From Solibacteraceae bacterium (lineage in GTDB: Bacteria > Acidobacteriota > Terriglobia > Bryobacterales > Bryobacteraceae): a stretch of 64,000 nt of DNA. The notes under the pieces were generated by a model that saw only the letters and a program-made list of their open reading frames with translations, searched no databases and was not told the origin of the DNA. The DNA is taken from NCBI GenBank assembly GCA_021324015.1, contig JAJPJX010000023.1, positions 62,001 through 126,000 of the forward strand, in the 5' to 3' direction. The stretch's first letter is position 1; each line of letters begins with the position of its first letter. The position numbers and the translations under genes were made by a program. Shown piece by piece: positions 45,036 to 53,203 of the stretch.

Positions 45036-46880
45036 TTACTGCAATTCGCCCGTAGACCGGAAACGAAAACTGCCCGCCAGCGACGTTCCGGAAGCCAGCA
45101 CTTCCCGGATGCGGCCGCGGTTGGGTCCGGCCTTTGCCGCGGCGTCCGCCAGGCAGCGGACGGCGTCTTCCAGGCGCGTCTCCGGCGGCAGGCGGAAGAC
45201 CCAGGGAATGTTGGTCGAGGTCAGCGCGCGATCCGCCGAAAGCGCGATCAAGGGCGCGAATGCCTTGACGGCGATCTGTTCCGCCAGGTGGCTGGACGCG
45301 CGGTCGAGCGCGATCAGCCCCATAGCCTGGTCTTTGTAGAGTGCCTGGACCAACGCCGTAGAGGCCTTTCCCCAGGGCACATCGGACGGAATCCCGATCA
45401 GCGAATAGCGCCCGGACGGCGGCAGAGCCCTCACCAGTCGGTCCGCCTGGGGGCCGAAGACCGCGATGCGCAGGTCCCGGACGGCCGAATCGGCGAGCGG
45501 CGGTCCGGCGAACTGCACTCCCGCCTCGCCCACTTTCGCGTACGGGGCCTGCATGTAGGCCCTCCGGAACTGCACTTTGCCGCCCTTTACCGTGCCCAGG
45601 TACATGGGGGCCACGTTCTTGCAATTCGGATCGAAGACCATCTCCCCGGTCACACCCTGGTAGTGCTCGATGGCGGTCAGCGCGTCGCGGATCCGCCCCC
45701 GGTTGAGCCCCGCGCGGCACACCGCGGCCAGCAGGATGTTCATGGCGTCATAGCCCAGGGAAGAAAAAGCGTCGGGCCTGGCCTGGTAGCGCGTTGCGAA
45801 GCGCCGGCCGAAGTCCAGCCACCTGGGGTCGTCGCGCGTGGGGTCGTACGGATAGACGGCTTCGAGGCCCTCGGCCGCCGCACCGGCGATGCGGAACAGA
45901 TCATCACCCAGCACGCGGTAGCTGCCGAACACCGGCTGTGTGAGTCCCATGGCGCGCATCTGCTTCAGGATCATGCCGGCGGGGGTCGCGTCCGCCCACA
46001 GCACCACGCCGTCCACGCGCGAATCGCGGATCACCCGCAACTGGCGGGCGAAGTCCGTGTCCCCGGGCATGTACTTTTGCTCGATCACCACGGGGTGCCC
46101 CAGGCGGCGGGAGGCGTCCCGGAATTTCAGCACGCCAAAGCGCCCGTAGCGGTCGTTCACCCGCATGATGGCGATGCGCTCGAGCCCGCGCTCGGTATAA
46201 ATGCGGTGCGCCAGGGTGTAGCCCTGCACCCGGTCGTCCTGAATGACCGTGAAGTACCAGGGAATCACCGTTTCCGGGATGGTGGGGTCCGTGGCAGCGC
46301 TGTTGACGATGGGCACTTCCGAGCGCAGCGCCACCCGCAGGGCGATATGCGTGGAATCGCCGCTGATGGAGCCGAGCATCGCCCAAACCTGCTCGTCGTA
46401 ACACATCTTGACGATTTCGTTGCTCGAAGCGCCCCAGACGGCCGCGTCGTTGTGCACCATCAGGCGGAAGGGTTTTCCGCAATAGCCGCCCCGCGCGTTG
46501 GCTTCGTCGATGGCCAGGCTGGCGCCGTGCAGCATGGCGTTCCCCAAAACCTCGTCGATGTGCTCCCGGATGGGCCCGAGAAATCCGATGCGCACTTCGG
46601 AGAGATCCGCCAGGTTGGGCGCCGGGACATCTTGTGCCGCGCCGTTGTACTCCACCAGTTTGGTGTAGTGCTCGTGATATGGCTTGGTGAACCGGGAAAA
46701 CGGCCGCATGTCCTCCGGTTCGTCCGCGTAAGGCTCGTGGACCCGGTTGGGCGGCGGGCCGGGCGGATGCGCGCCGCACTCGCACTGCGCCCACGACGCG
46801 GGCGCCGCGGCGAGCAACAGCAGCAGCAACGTGCCGAGCCGCGACCGTGAGGGAGCGGTGTCTCGGCCCAACGGCGGCAT
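45036..46880 (-). CDS. periplasmic branched-chain-amino-acid-type binding protein with an extra C-terminal lobe
   Basis: 614 residues from ATG 46880 (an upstream in-frame extension overlaps ridA and is poor protein). Signal peptide about 14-36 (LGTLLLLLLAAAPASWAQ). Residues about 85-425 are a type-1 periplasmic binding protein (EVRIGFLGPI, LHGASLAIDEANARGGY, VNSAATDPTIPETVIPWYF). Residues about 440-590 repeat the first lobe (LRIAVFGPQA, LSADRALTSTNIPWVFRLPP), so a partial internal duplication. No permease gene is nearby. Its signal-peptide coding region contains dispersed-repeat copy 2. Confidence 0.8.
   Translation of the reverse strand: MPPLGRDTAPSRSRLGTLLLLLLAAAPASWAQCECGAHPPGPPPNRVHEPYADEPEDMRPFSRFTKPYHEHYTKLVEYNGAAQDVPAPNLADLSEVRIGFLGPIREHIDEVLGNAMLHGASLAIDEANARGGYCGKPFRLMVHNDAAVWGASSNEIVKMCYDEQVWAMLGSISGDSTHIALRVALRSEVPIVNSAATDPTIPETVIPWYFTVIQDDRVQGYTLAHRIYTERGLERIAIMRVNDRYGRFGVLKFRDASRRLGHPVVIEQKYMPGDTDFARQLRVIRDSRVDGVVLWADATPAGMILKQMRAMGLTQPVFGSYRVLGDDLFRIAGAAAEGLEAVYPYDPTRDDPRWLDFGRRFATRYQARPDAFSSLGYDAMNILLAAVCRAGLNRGRIRDALTAIEHYQGVTGEMVFDPNCKNVAPMYLGTVKGGKVQFRRAYMQAPYAKVGEAGVQFAGPPLADSAVRDLRIAVFGPQADRLVRALPPSGRYSLIGIPSDVPWGKASTALVQALYKDQAMGLIALDRASSHLAEQIAVKAFAPLIALSADRALTSTNIPWVFRLPPETRLEDAVRCLADAAAKAGPNRGRIREVLASGTSLAGSFRFRSTGELQ
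46833..46857 (+). repeat. dispersed 25-bp repeat, copy 2 (inside a gene)
   Basis: GCCGAGCCGCGACCGT then GAGGGAGCG; 23 of 25 bases match copy 1 (37548-37572). It encodes part of the N-terminal APSRSRLG of the binding protein on the minus strand. Confidence 0.55.
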
Positions 46881-46884
46881 GGCG

Positions 46885-47376
46885 CTACTCCTTTTCCACG
46901 CGCCGCCGGAACAGCGCGATGGCTTCAATTTCCACCAGCAGTTCCGGCCGGCAGAGGATGGCCTGTATTCCGGTCGAGGCCGGCAGCGGATCGAGCTCCT
47001 GCTCCCGGTAGAACGCCGTGCGCTCTTCGTTGAAGGCCGCGTAGTCACGCTCGATGTCGCGCAGGTAGCAGGTTGTGCGCACGACGTCTTTCCACGTGGC
47101 GCCCTCCGCCTCGAGCAGCGCGGTGATGTTCCTGTAAGTGCGCCGGGTCTGGGCGCGGAAATCGCCAATGTGGATCGACTGGCCGTTTTCATCCACACTG
47201 GCAGTGCCGGAAATCAGCAGGATGACCACGTTGCCCACGTCGATCCGCATGCCCCGGGAGAACGAACTGGGGCGCGGATACTTGTAGGCTTCGTTTAGCA
47301 CCTCCGGGGCGCTGATGGCTCGCTTCTCAATGGCGGTCGCCAACGAGAACTCCGGGATCACGTCTTCGATGATCAT
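46885..47376 (-). CDS. RidA (YjgF/YER057c/UK114) family protein
   Basis: 163 residues. Core: ILLISGTASVDENG, IGDFRAQTRRTYRNITALLEAEGATWKDVVRTTCYLRD, and PELLVEIEAIALF with the conserved Arg/Glu region. RidA hydrolyses reactive enamines and imines from PLP enzymes; relatives are often decoupled from this. Strong AGGAGG before the ATG. Its start lies 50 nt inside the 3' end of the propeller gene. Confidence 0.88.
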   Translation of the reverse strand: MIIEDVIPEFSLATAIEKRAISAPEVLNEAYKYPRPSSFSRGMRIDVGNVVILLISGTASVDENGQSIHIGDFRAQTRRTYRNITALLEAEGATWKDVVRTTCYLRDIERDYAAFNEERTAFYREQELDPLPASTGIQAILCRPELLVEIEAIALFRRRVEKE

Positions 47377-48448
47377 TACTGGTAACCTCCTGATGAATTC
47401 GCATGCCGTGGCTCACACCCTTGGCCGTGGCCACCCAGATGTCGTCGCCCTGGAAATCCACGCCGAATGTGTAATGGTGGACCGGGGCGCTGTCCACGGG
47501 AACGCTGGTCACCTTGCCGGCGGCGTCGCGGACCAGCATCTCCGGGCGGCGGGTGTCCAGTGCCGGCCGGTATGTGGCCCAGTTCCGGCCGTCGAAATAG
47601 GCCAGTCCTTTATCGGTGGAGAACCAGGTGCGCGTGCCGTCTACCGATTTCACCTGGTTCAGAAAGTTGCTGGGCAGCCCGCTGTCCTTGTCCAGGAAAT
47701 TGCGCCAGTTGCGCCCGTCGTAGCGGCTGGCGCCGAAATAGGTGGCCACCCAGACGATCTGGTTCACGTAGCTGACCGACGTGGTGATCTCGTGGATCAG
47801 CCCTTGGTCCTTGTAGAGCACGATCTCGGTCTCGCCGTCCGGATCGTTGTAGTCCTTCCAGCGCTCGGTCTTGACGTCGTACTCCAGCAGCCCGCCGCCC
47901 CACACCGCGTAATAGACCTTGTCCTCCCCCGGGCTCACCGAATAGGTCCAGATCTCGTACATGGGGGTGTTGCGTTCGTTGAACAGGCTCCACTGGTTCG
48001 TGCGGGTGTTCAAACGGCTGGCGCCCGCGGCGGTGGCGGTCCAGACGTACTCTCCCTGCACCGCGACGCCATAGACCACGTCGTTGGCCAGGCCGCTATT
48101 GAGTTGGTTGAACGTGTCGAACCGGCCGGCCGAATAGCGGCTCAAGCCGCCCATCGTGGCAATCCACAGGTCGCCGGTCTTCTTATCCAGCGCCAAGTAG
48201 AGGACCGCCCGGTGGGCCAGGCCGTCGGCGGGATGGAAGCTCCTCCACTTGCCGTTTTCATAGAGCGCCAGGCCGTTGTCGGTTCCCGCCCAGATGCGGG
48301 CGCCGTCCACACAGACGCTGTAAACGCGGTTATCGGGGAGTCCTTCGGCGGTCGTGAAGTTCTCCCAGCGGAAGCGGGGCATGTCCTGCGGCGCGGCGGT
48401 GCGCGCCAGCAGAACAAACAGAATTCCCGGCAATGCCAGCTTCTTCAT
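47327..48448 (-). CDS. secreted beta-propeller (two-component-regulator-propeller-like repeats)
   Basis: 373 residues, signal peptide about 1-20. Repeats of the form TTAEGLPDNRVYSVCVDGARIWAGTDNGLALYENGKW, VLYLALDKKTGDLWIATMGGLSRYSAG and VVYGVAVQGEYVWTATAAGASRLNTR show a propeller like the sensor part of hybrid two-component regulators, but with no membrane or kinase part. It overlaps the cytochrome gene by 4 nt and ridA by 50 nt. Confidence 0.8.
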   Translation of the reverse strand: MKKLALPGILFVLLARTAAPQDMPRFRWENFTTAEGLPDNRVYSVCVDGARIWAGTDNGLALYENGKWRSFHPADGLAHRAVLYLALDKKTGDLWIATMGGLSRYSAGRFDTFNQLNSGLANDVVYGVAVQGEYVWTATAAGASRLNTRTNQWSLFNERNTPMYEIWTYSVSPGEDKVYYAVWGGGLLEYDVKTERWKDYNDPDGETEIVLYKDQGLIHEITTSVSYVNQIVWVATYFGASRYDGRNWRNFLDKDSGLPSNFLNQVKSVDGTRTWFSTDKGLAYFDGRNWATYRPALDTRRPEMLVRDAAGKVTSVPVDSAPVHHYTFGVDFQGDDIWVATAKGVSHGMRIHQEVTSNDHRRRDPGVLVGDRH

Positions 48449-50268
48449 AGCGTTTTCAAATACTCAATCAGGTCATTGAGTCCGTCTTTCGCCAAGTCAT
48501 TGGTTACCCCGTGCGTATCCCGGGGATTGAAGACCGTCCAGATCTCTTCCAGGGTTTGCGCGGAGCCGTCGTGCAGATAGGGCGCGGTCAGCGAGACGTT
48601 GGTCAGGTGCGGCACGTCGATGAGCGGGGAGCGGTCCGTGGGCTTGCCGCTGCCCACGTCGGTCAATTGCCGGTTGGTGTAGTATTTGCCCGAGTGGCAC
48701 ACGGGGCATTGCAGTGGTTCCGCAATGGGCGTGCCGTCTTTCTTCCTGGTACGCTCGAAGATGGCCTTGCCGCGTTCCTGCGCGGGGGTGAGTTCGCCAT
48801 TGGGCAGACGGTAACGGTTGGGCCGCAGCGGAATGGATTTGATGTAGCGCACCAAATCCGCGAGTTCCTCGGGGGAGTAGCTCTGCGAGCGGTAGAAGAA
48901 CTTCTCGGTGCGCGGGCCGCACTCCGTTTCCAGGTCCGGATTGCCGCCGTTCCATTTGAACGGCGCCGTCTCGCCGACTTGCTCGAGCGAGCGATTGTCC
49001 ACGATGTCGATGCCGAAGCCGTCCGGTTCGAGGTCCCATTCCAGGCCATCGATGGTGGCTTCAATGTGGCAACTGGCACACCCGAAATGTCCCTGGAAGC
49101 CATACTTCGCGGTAAAAAAGAGACGCTCGCCGCGCCGCTCGGGGGTGAGTTCGCGCGGCCCGCCGAGGCCGATGGTGGCGGTCACCGTGCGGCTGCTTGT
49201 GTCGATGACCGAAATGTTGTCGTCCAGGCGGTTCGCGACATAAAGGCGCGTGCCGTCCGGCGAAAGCGCCAGCGCCTTCGGATTGCGGCCCACGGGAATG
49301 CGCGCGGCGACGTAGCGCGCCGCAGCCGAGAGGTCGTTGGCCAGCGCGCGATGTTCCGTAGTCCCTATGGCGGCGAGCAGGCGGTTGAGATCCAGCACGG
49401 TCACCACGTCGGAACCGCTGCTTGAGACATACGCCAGGCGGCGGGCTGAATCCACCGCCACGCCAAAAGGCATGGCGAAGTAGCGCTCCAGTTCGTCGAT
49501 GGGGACCTGCACCACTCCGTCGATCCCCTGGCCGAAGACGGCCAGCGAGTTGCCGAACACCCAGCCGTGCGCCACGTGCGCCAGCGGGATGAGGTTCTTG
49601 GGCCGGATCTGGGCGATCAGGCCCAATCGTCCGTCAGCCGAAAACGCCGCGTGGAACATTCCCGCGGCATTCACGACGCGCTGCCGCTCGATCACCCGCT
49701 GTGTGGCCGTGTCAATCTCCGTGATCTCGGACTGCGGCGGAGTGCGGTAGCGGCCCGGGTTGGGGTAGATATGCGTGCAGTAAACCCGGCGGCCCTCCGG
49801 CGAGAGGGTCAGGTAGCTGGCGCCCCGTCCGGCGGCCAGGCGTTTCACTTCCTTGCCGGATGCCAGGTCGATCACCGAGATGTCGTTGCTGATGCGGTTG
49901 GCCGTATACAAAAACGCGCCGGCCCGGTCGGTGATCACGCCGGTTGGTTCGAAGCCCGTGTGCAGCGTGCGGAGGACGGCGAGCGAGGCCGCGTCGATTT
50001 CGCTCACCGTATCATCCCAGGAGTTGGAGACGTACACGCGCGCGGCCCCCGGCCCGAGGGCGATTCCCTTGGGCACCCGGCCCACCTTCAGGCGGCGGGC
50101 CACGCTGTTGGCGCGCGTGTCCGCCACCACGAGTTCGTCCGTGCCCTGGCAGACGATGTACAGGCGCGCTCCGTCGGGAGAAACCGCCAGTTCGACCGGC
50201 GAGGGGTACTGGGCGGGCGAAAGTGCCTGCGCCGCGGCCATGGCCAGCCAGACTCCCCACATGCTCAT
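48445..50268 (-). CDS. YVTN propeller fused to a dihaem cytochrome c (peroxidase/MauG-like)
   Basis: 607 residues. Signal peptide about 1-14. YVTN-type propeller at about 22-390 (PVELAVSPDGARLYIVCQ, ALSPDGTRLYVANRLDDNISVIDTSS), then a cytochrome domain with two haem sites, CASCH at 397-401 and CPVCH at 521-525. The second part (RGKAIFERTRKKDG, VPHLTNVSLTAPYLHDGSAQTLEEIW) is like the cytochrome c peroxidase/MauG fold. It may oxidise a substrate recognised by the propeller. It overlaps its neighbours by 4 nt each. Confidence 0.88.
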   Translation of the reverse strand: MSMWGVWLAMAAAQALSPAQYPSPVELAVSPDGARLYIVCQGTDELVVADTRANSVARRLKVGRVPKGIALGPGAARVYVSNSWDDTVSEIDAASLAVLRTLHTGFEPTGVITDRAGAFLYTANRISNDISVIDLASGKEVKRLAAGRGASYLTLSPEGRRVYCTHIYPNPGRYRTPPQSEITEIDTATQRVIERQRVVNAAGMFHAAFSADGRLGLIAQIRPKNLIPLAHVAHGWVFGNSLAVFGQGIDGVVQVPIDELERYFAMPFGVAVDSARRLAYVSSSGSDVVTVLDLNRLLAAIGTTEHRALANDLSAAARYVAARIPVGRNPKALALSPDGTRLYVANRLDDNISVIDTSSRTVTATIGLGGPRELTPERRGERLFFTAKYGFQGHFGCASCHIEATIDGLEWDLEPDGFGIDIVDNRSLEQVGETAPFKWNGGNPDLETECGPRTEKFFYRSQSYSPEELADLVRYIKSIPLRPNRYRLPNGELTPAQERGKAIFERTRKKDGTPIAEPLQCPVCHSGKYYTNRQLTDVGSGKPTDRSPLIDVPHLTNVSLTAPYLHDGSAQTLEEIWTVFNPRDTHGVTNDLAKDGLNDLIEYLKTL

Positions 50269-51872
50269 TTCTCCCGCACCTCGATTTCGCGATCCGCGCT
50301 GATGTTCTGGAGCGTCTGCCGCGCTCCGCTGGGCCAGGTGACGATCACCTGCTCCGCCTTGGCGGCGCCGCCCAACCCGAAATGCAGCCGCCCGTCGTCC
50401 TGCGACAGGTAGCCCGAACCGGCCACGCGCTGGCTTAGCCGCTGCACGCCGCCGGAGATGACCTCCACCTTAGCCCCGATGCCGTCCCGGTTGCTCCGCG
50501 TGCCGGTCAGCTTGATGGTCAGCCAGTGATTGCTGGCGGGCGAAACATTGTGCCAGAGGGATCCCGGGCCGCCCAGGTTGACCACGAAGGCGTCCACCCT
50601 GCCGTCGTTGTCATAATCCGCGAAGCAGGCGCCGCGCCCCACGGTCTTCACGTCAAGGATAGGTCCGGCGCTCGAGGAGACGTCCGCGAACCTCCCGCCT
50701 CCCACGCCGCGGAACAGGGAGTGCTCCTGCGGCACCATGTGGATCAGCCCGCCGTGGATGATCAGTATGTCGTCCCAGCCGTCATTGTCGAAATCGTAAA
50801 CGCCGGTGCCCCAACTGGTGTACTGCGCGGCCAGTTGGGAGATTCCCGCGGATTCGGTGATGTCTTTGAACCGCAGAGGACCCGCGGGATCAAGCAGCCG
50901 GTTGTACTTCGAGTCGCTGACCCACAGGGTCATGCGGCCGTCGTGTTGCAGATCGAAGAGAACCGGGCCCATCGCCGAAGTGTTCTCGCCGCTCTGCCCG
51001 TAGGCCACCCCGGCCGCGCCGGCTACCTCTTTGAAGGTCCCGTTCTTCTGGTTGAGAAACAGAAAACTCTCGGTCTTGTCGTTCGCCACGTAAATGTCCG
51101 GGCAGCCGTCGCCGTCGAAATCCGCCGCCGTGACGCCCATGGCGCGCCCGGTGAACGCGGCAATGCCGGACTTTTGGCTCACATCGGAGAACGTGCCGTC
51201 GCAGTTGTTGCGATAGAGGACGTTGGTCTCGCCTTCGTAGTCCAGCGGGCCGGGGTAATTATCGGCGGCGTAATAGGCGCGGTAGTTGGGGTCGAACTTG
51301 ACGTAGCGGCCCACGAAAAGATCCACGCAGCCGTCGCGGTCGTAGTCTAGCCAGGCCGAGCCGATGGACCAGCCGCCCGCCTTCAAGCCCGCCTTGGCGG
51401 TCACGTCTTCAAAAGTGCCGTCTCCCTTGTTGCGGTACAGTGTGGCGCGGCCGTAGCCCGTGACGAGGAGATCCACCCGGCCGTCGTTGTCGTAGTCCGC
51501 GGCGATGGCGGCGGTGCCGAAGCCCTCTCCGGCAACGCCAGCCTGTTCGGTGACATCCGTGAATTTGCCGTGGCCGTCGTTGCGGTAGAGATGGTTGTGC
51601 GCGGGCACGGCCGGAGGCTTGCGCAGCGGGTAGGGATGCATGCCCTTTTCCAGCGGGCGCCCGTTCACCACGTAGAGGTCCGGCAGGCCGTCGTGGTTAT
51701 AGTCCAGCCAGGCACAGCCGGTGCCCGTGCTTTCAAGAAGCGATCCCAGCCTCTCCGCGCCGAAGGTCTGCGTGAACTGGATCCCGGATGGCGCGGTCGC
51801 GTCCTCGAAGCGAATGGGGCCCGCCGGATGTTCCGCCGCGGCCAGCAGGACGCCGAGAATCCAGGGTTTCAT
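50265..51872 (-). CDS. CRTAC1-type FG-GAP/VCBS protein with ASPIC/UnbV C-terminus
   Basis: 535 residues, with short signal peptide. Repeats with calcium-binding Asp loops are visible (DYNHDGLPDLYVVNG, DYDNDGRVDLLVTG, DYDRDGCVDLFVG, DFDGDGCPDIYVANDKT). The C-terminal about 70 residues match ASPIC/UnbV (NRDGIGAKVEVISGG, QVIVTWPSGARQTLQNISADREIEV). Likely secreted or surface-associated; function unclear. It is separated from the HzsA-like gene by 1 nt and overlaps the cytochrome gene by 4 nt. Confidence 0.87.
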   Translation of the reverse strand: MKPWILGVLLAAAEHPAGPIRFEDATAPSGIQFTQTFGAERLGSLLESTGTGCAWLDYNHDGLPDLYVVNGRPLEKGMHPYPLRKPPAVPAHNHLYRNDGHGKFTDVTEQAGVAGEGFGTAAIAADYDNDGRVDLLVTGYGRATLYRNKGDGTFEDVTAKAGLKAGGWSIGSAWLDYDRDGCVDLFVGRYVKFDPNYRAYYAADNYPGPLDYEGETNVLYRNNCDGTFSDVSQKSGIAAFTGRAMGVTAADFDGDGCPDIYVANDKTESFLFLNQKNGTFKEVAGAAGVAYGQSGENTSAMGPVLFDLQHDGRMTLWVSDSKYNRLLDPAGPLRFKDITESAGISQLAAQYTSWGTGVYDFDNDGWDDILIIHGGLIHMVPQEHSLFRGVGGGRFADVSSSAGPILDVKTVGRGACFADYDNDGRVDAFVVNLGGPGSLWHNVSPASNHWLTIKLTGTRSNRDGIGAKVEVISGGVQRLSQRVAGSGYLSQDDGRLHFGLGGAAKAEQVIVTWPSGARQTLQNISADREIEVREK

Positions 51873-51873
51873 C

Positions 51874-53157
51874 TCACTTCCCTCCGGTGAGCTTTACCGG
51901 CTTTGTGGAACGCAAAAGCACCTCGGGCACGGCATTTTCCGGCGCGCGCTCGGGACCGGCGTGGCAGCCGACGCAAACCCGTTGCTCGCCCTTGCGCATC
52001 CAGAACCAGCCGTGCTCCGCTTCGAGCGTGCGGCCGGATCGATCCAGCACTTCCAGCCGGATGGGCTGGTCCGGGGGCACCTGGACATAGAAGGAACCGT
52101 CCCGTTCGACCCGGGTTTCGCCCAGCAGCCGCTCCGCGCCCGCCTCCCCCAGCGTGTAAAACCTCGCTGCGCCGATCGAACCTTCCGGGAACACCCGCTT
52201 CGAAACATAGGTGTTCAGGCACAGCAGGTTGCCCGCGCCCCGCTGCGGCATGAGCGCGGAAGGGTGCCGCAGCGGTGGCTTGCGCGCCGCTACCACCACG
52301 GGCTGGAGGCGGAAGCCGGCGTTCGGCCCCGGCAGTCTCTCCAGGCATTGCATGGCGACATCCAGGCGGCACAGCGAGAGGGGACTGCCTGAACCTGCAC
52401 TGGCCGCCACCAGCCACTGGCCCGGCGCAAATTCGGCCACCGGCCCGGCGAATCTCGCGGCCGGCAGCCGGAGGGCCACCTCTTGTGCCAGGGCCGAGGT
52501 GAAGCGCGCCAGGCGGTCGCCCTCCTGGAAAACGATGTCCCCGGAAGCCACCTGCCGGCCGGCGTGGCGGTCGCGGCCATGATCGCAGCGGTAGGCCTCC
52601 GGGAAGGTGCCGTCGCTGTAGACCGTGTAGAGGTCGCGTCCGCCGGCAGGGTGAGGACCTTCAAACAGGAGCCGCCCGTCGGCCAGCACATCCGACACCA
52701 GGAAATCGCCCGGCGCGTAGGTCAGGCGATCCGGTGCTCCGCCGGCCAGCGGGAGGACTTCGAGGGCAAATCCGGAGGGGGTTCGCCGCGCGTATACCAC
52801 CTTCTCATCAGGGAGATAGTGGGGCGTGACGGCATCCTCCGGGAAGTTCGTTACGGCTCTGGCCTTCCCACCCGCGACCGGGATCTCCCAGATCTGCCAG
52901 GGGCCGCCCTTGCGGAGCTTCCCCGCGAACAGAATGCGCTTGCCGTCAAAAGAGATATCGGCGTCGGCCGAAGCGAATAACTCCGGGGCCACGGCCCGCC
53001 GCTGCCCGTTTTCGACCAGCACCAGGCTCGCGTGGGAAGGAAACCGCTCGCCGCACTGTTGGTAGTGGTCCGCCTCGGTGTACACAAAGGGGGGGAAGCT
53101 GTCCCAAAGCATCCCAGGCAGCATCATCCACCACAAGCACAGGGTTTTAGGACCCAT
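51874..53157 (-). CDS. HzsA-like/PD40 monohaem protein
   Basis: 427 residues, signal-like start (LCLWWMMLPGMLWDSFP). The first part has PD40/TolB-type blades (ADADISFDGKRILFAGKLRKGG, PWQIWEIPVAGGKARAVTNFPEDAVTPHYLPDEKVVYAR). At the end a single haem site CVGCHAGPERAPEN (Cys395, Cys398, His399) closely follows the pattern of hydrazine-synthase-alpha-related proteins. The enzyme probably has no hydrazine function; relatives occur in many non-anammox bacteria. A -35/-10 pair precedes its ATG. Confidence 0.8.
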   Translation of the reverse strand: MGPKTLCLWWMMLPGMLWDSFPPFVYTEADHYQQCGERFPSHASLVLVENGQRRAVAPELFASADADISFDGKRILFAGKLRKGGPWQIWEIPVAGGKARAVTNFPEDAVTPHYLPDEKVVYARRTPSGFALEVLPLAGGAPDRLTYAPGDFLVSDVLADGRLLFEGPHPAGGRDLYTVYSDGTFPEAYRCDHGRDRHAGRQVASGDIVFQEGDRLARFTSALAQEVALRLPAARFAGPVAEFAPGQWLVAASAGSGSPLSLCRLDVAMQCLERLPGPNAGFRLQPVVVAARKPPLRHPSALMPQRGAGNLLCLNTYVSKRVFPEGSIGAARFYTLGEAGAERLLGETRVERDGSFYVQVPPDQPIRLEVLDRSGRTLEAEHGWFWMRKGEQRVCVGCHAGPERAPENAVPEVLLRSTKPVKLTGGK

Positions 53158-53169
53158 AAATCTGCAACC

Positions 53170-53199
53170 ATTCTATGTCACGCCTGATGCATATTGCAA
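53170..53199 (-). promoter_or_regulatory. possible internal promoter of the cytochrome operon
   Basis: On the minus strand TTGCAA (53199-53194), 18-nt spacer, TAGAAT (53175-53170), 12 nt before the ATG of the HzsA-like gene. It lies in the 46-bp gap, so the six genes from here on could also be transcribed separately. Confidence 0.45.
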
Positions 53200-53203
53200 C
53201 GAA

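Noticed and set aside
51874-53157. Hydrazine synthesis by the HzsA-like protein
   Set aside because: No HzsB/HzsC partner genes and no anammox genes occur here; the match is to a general family.
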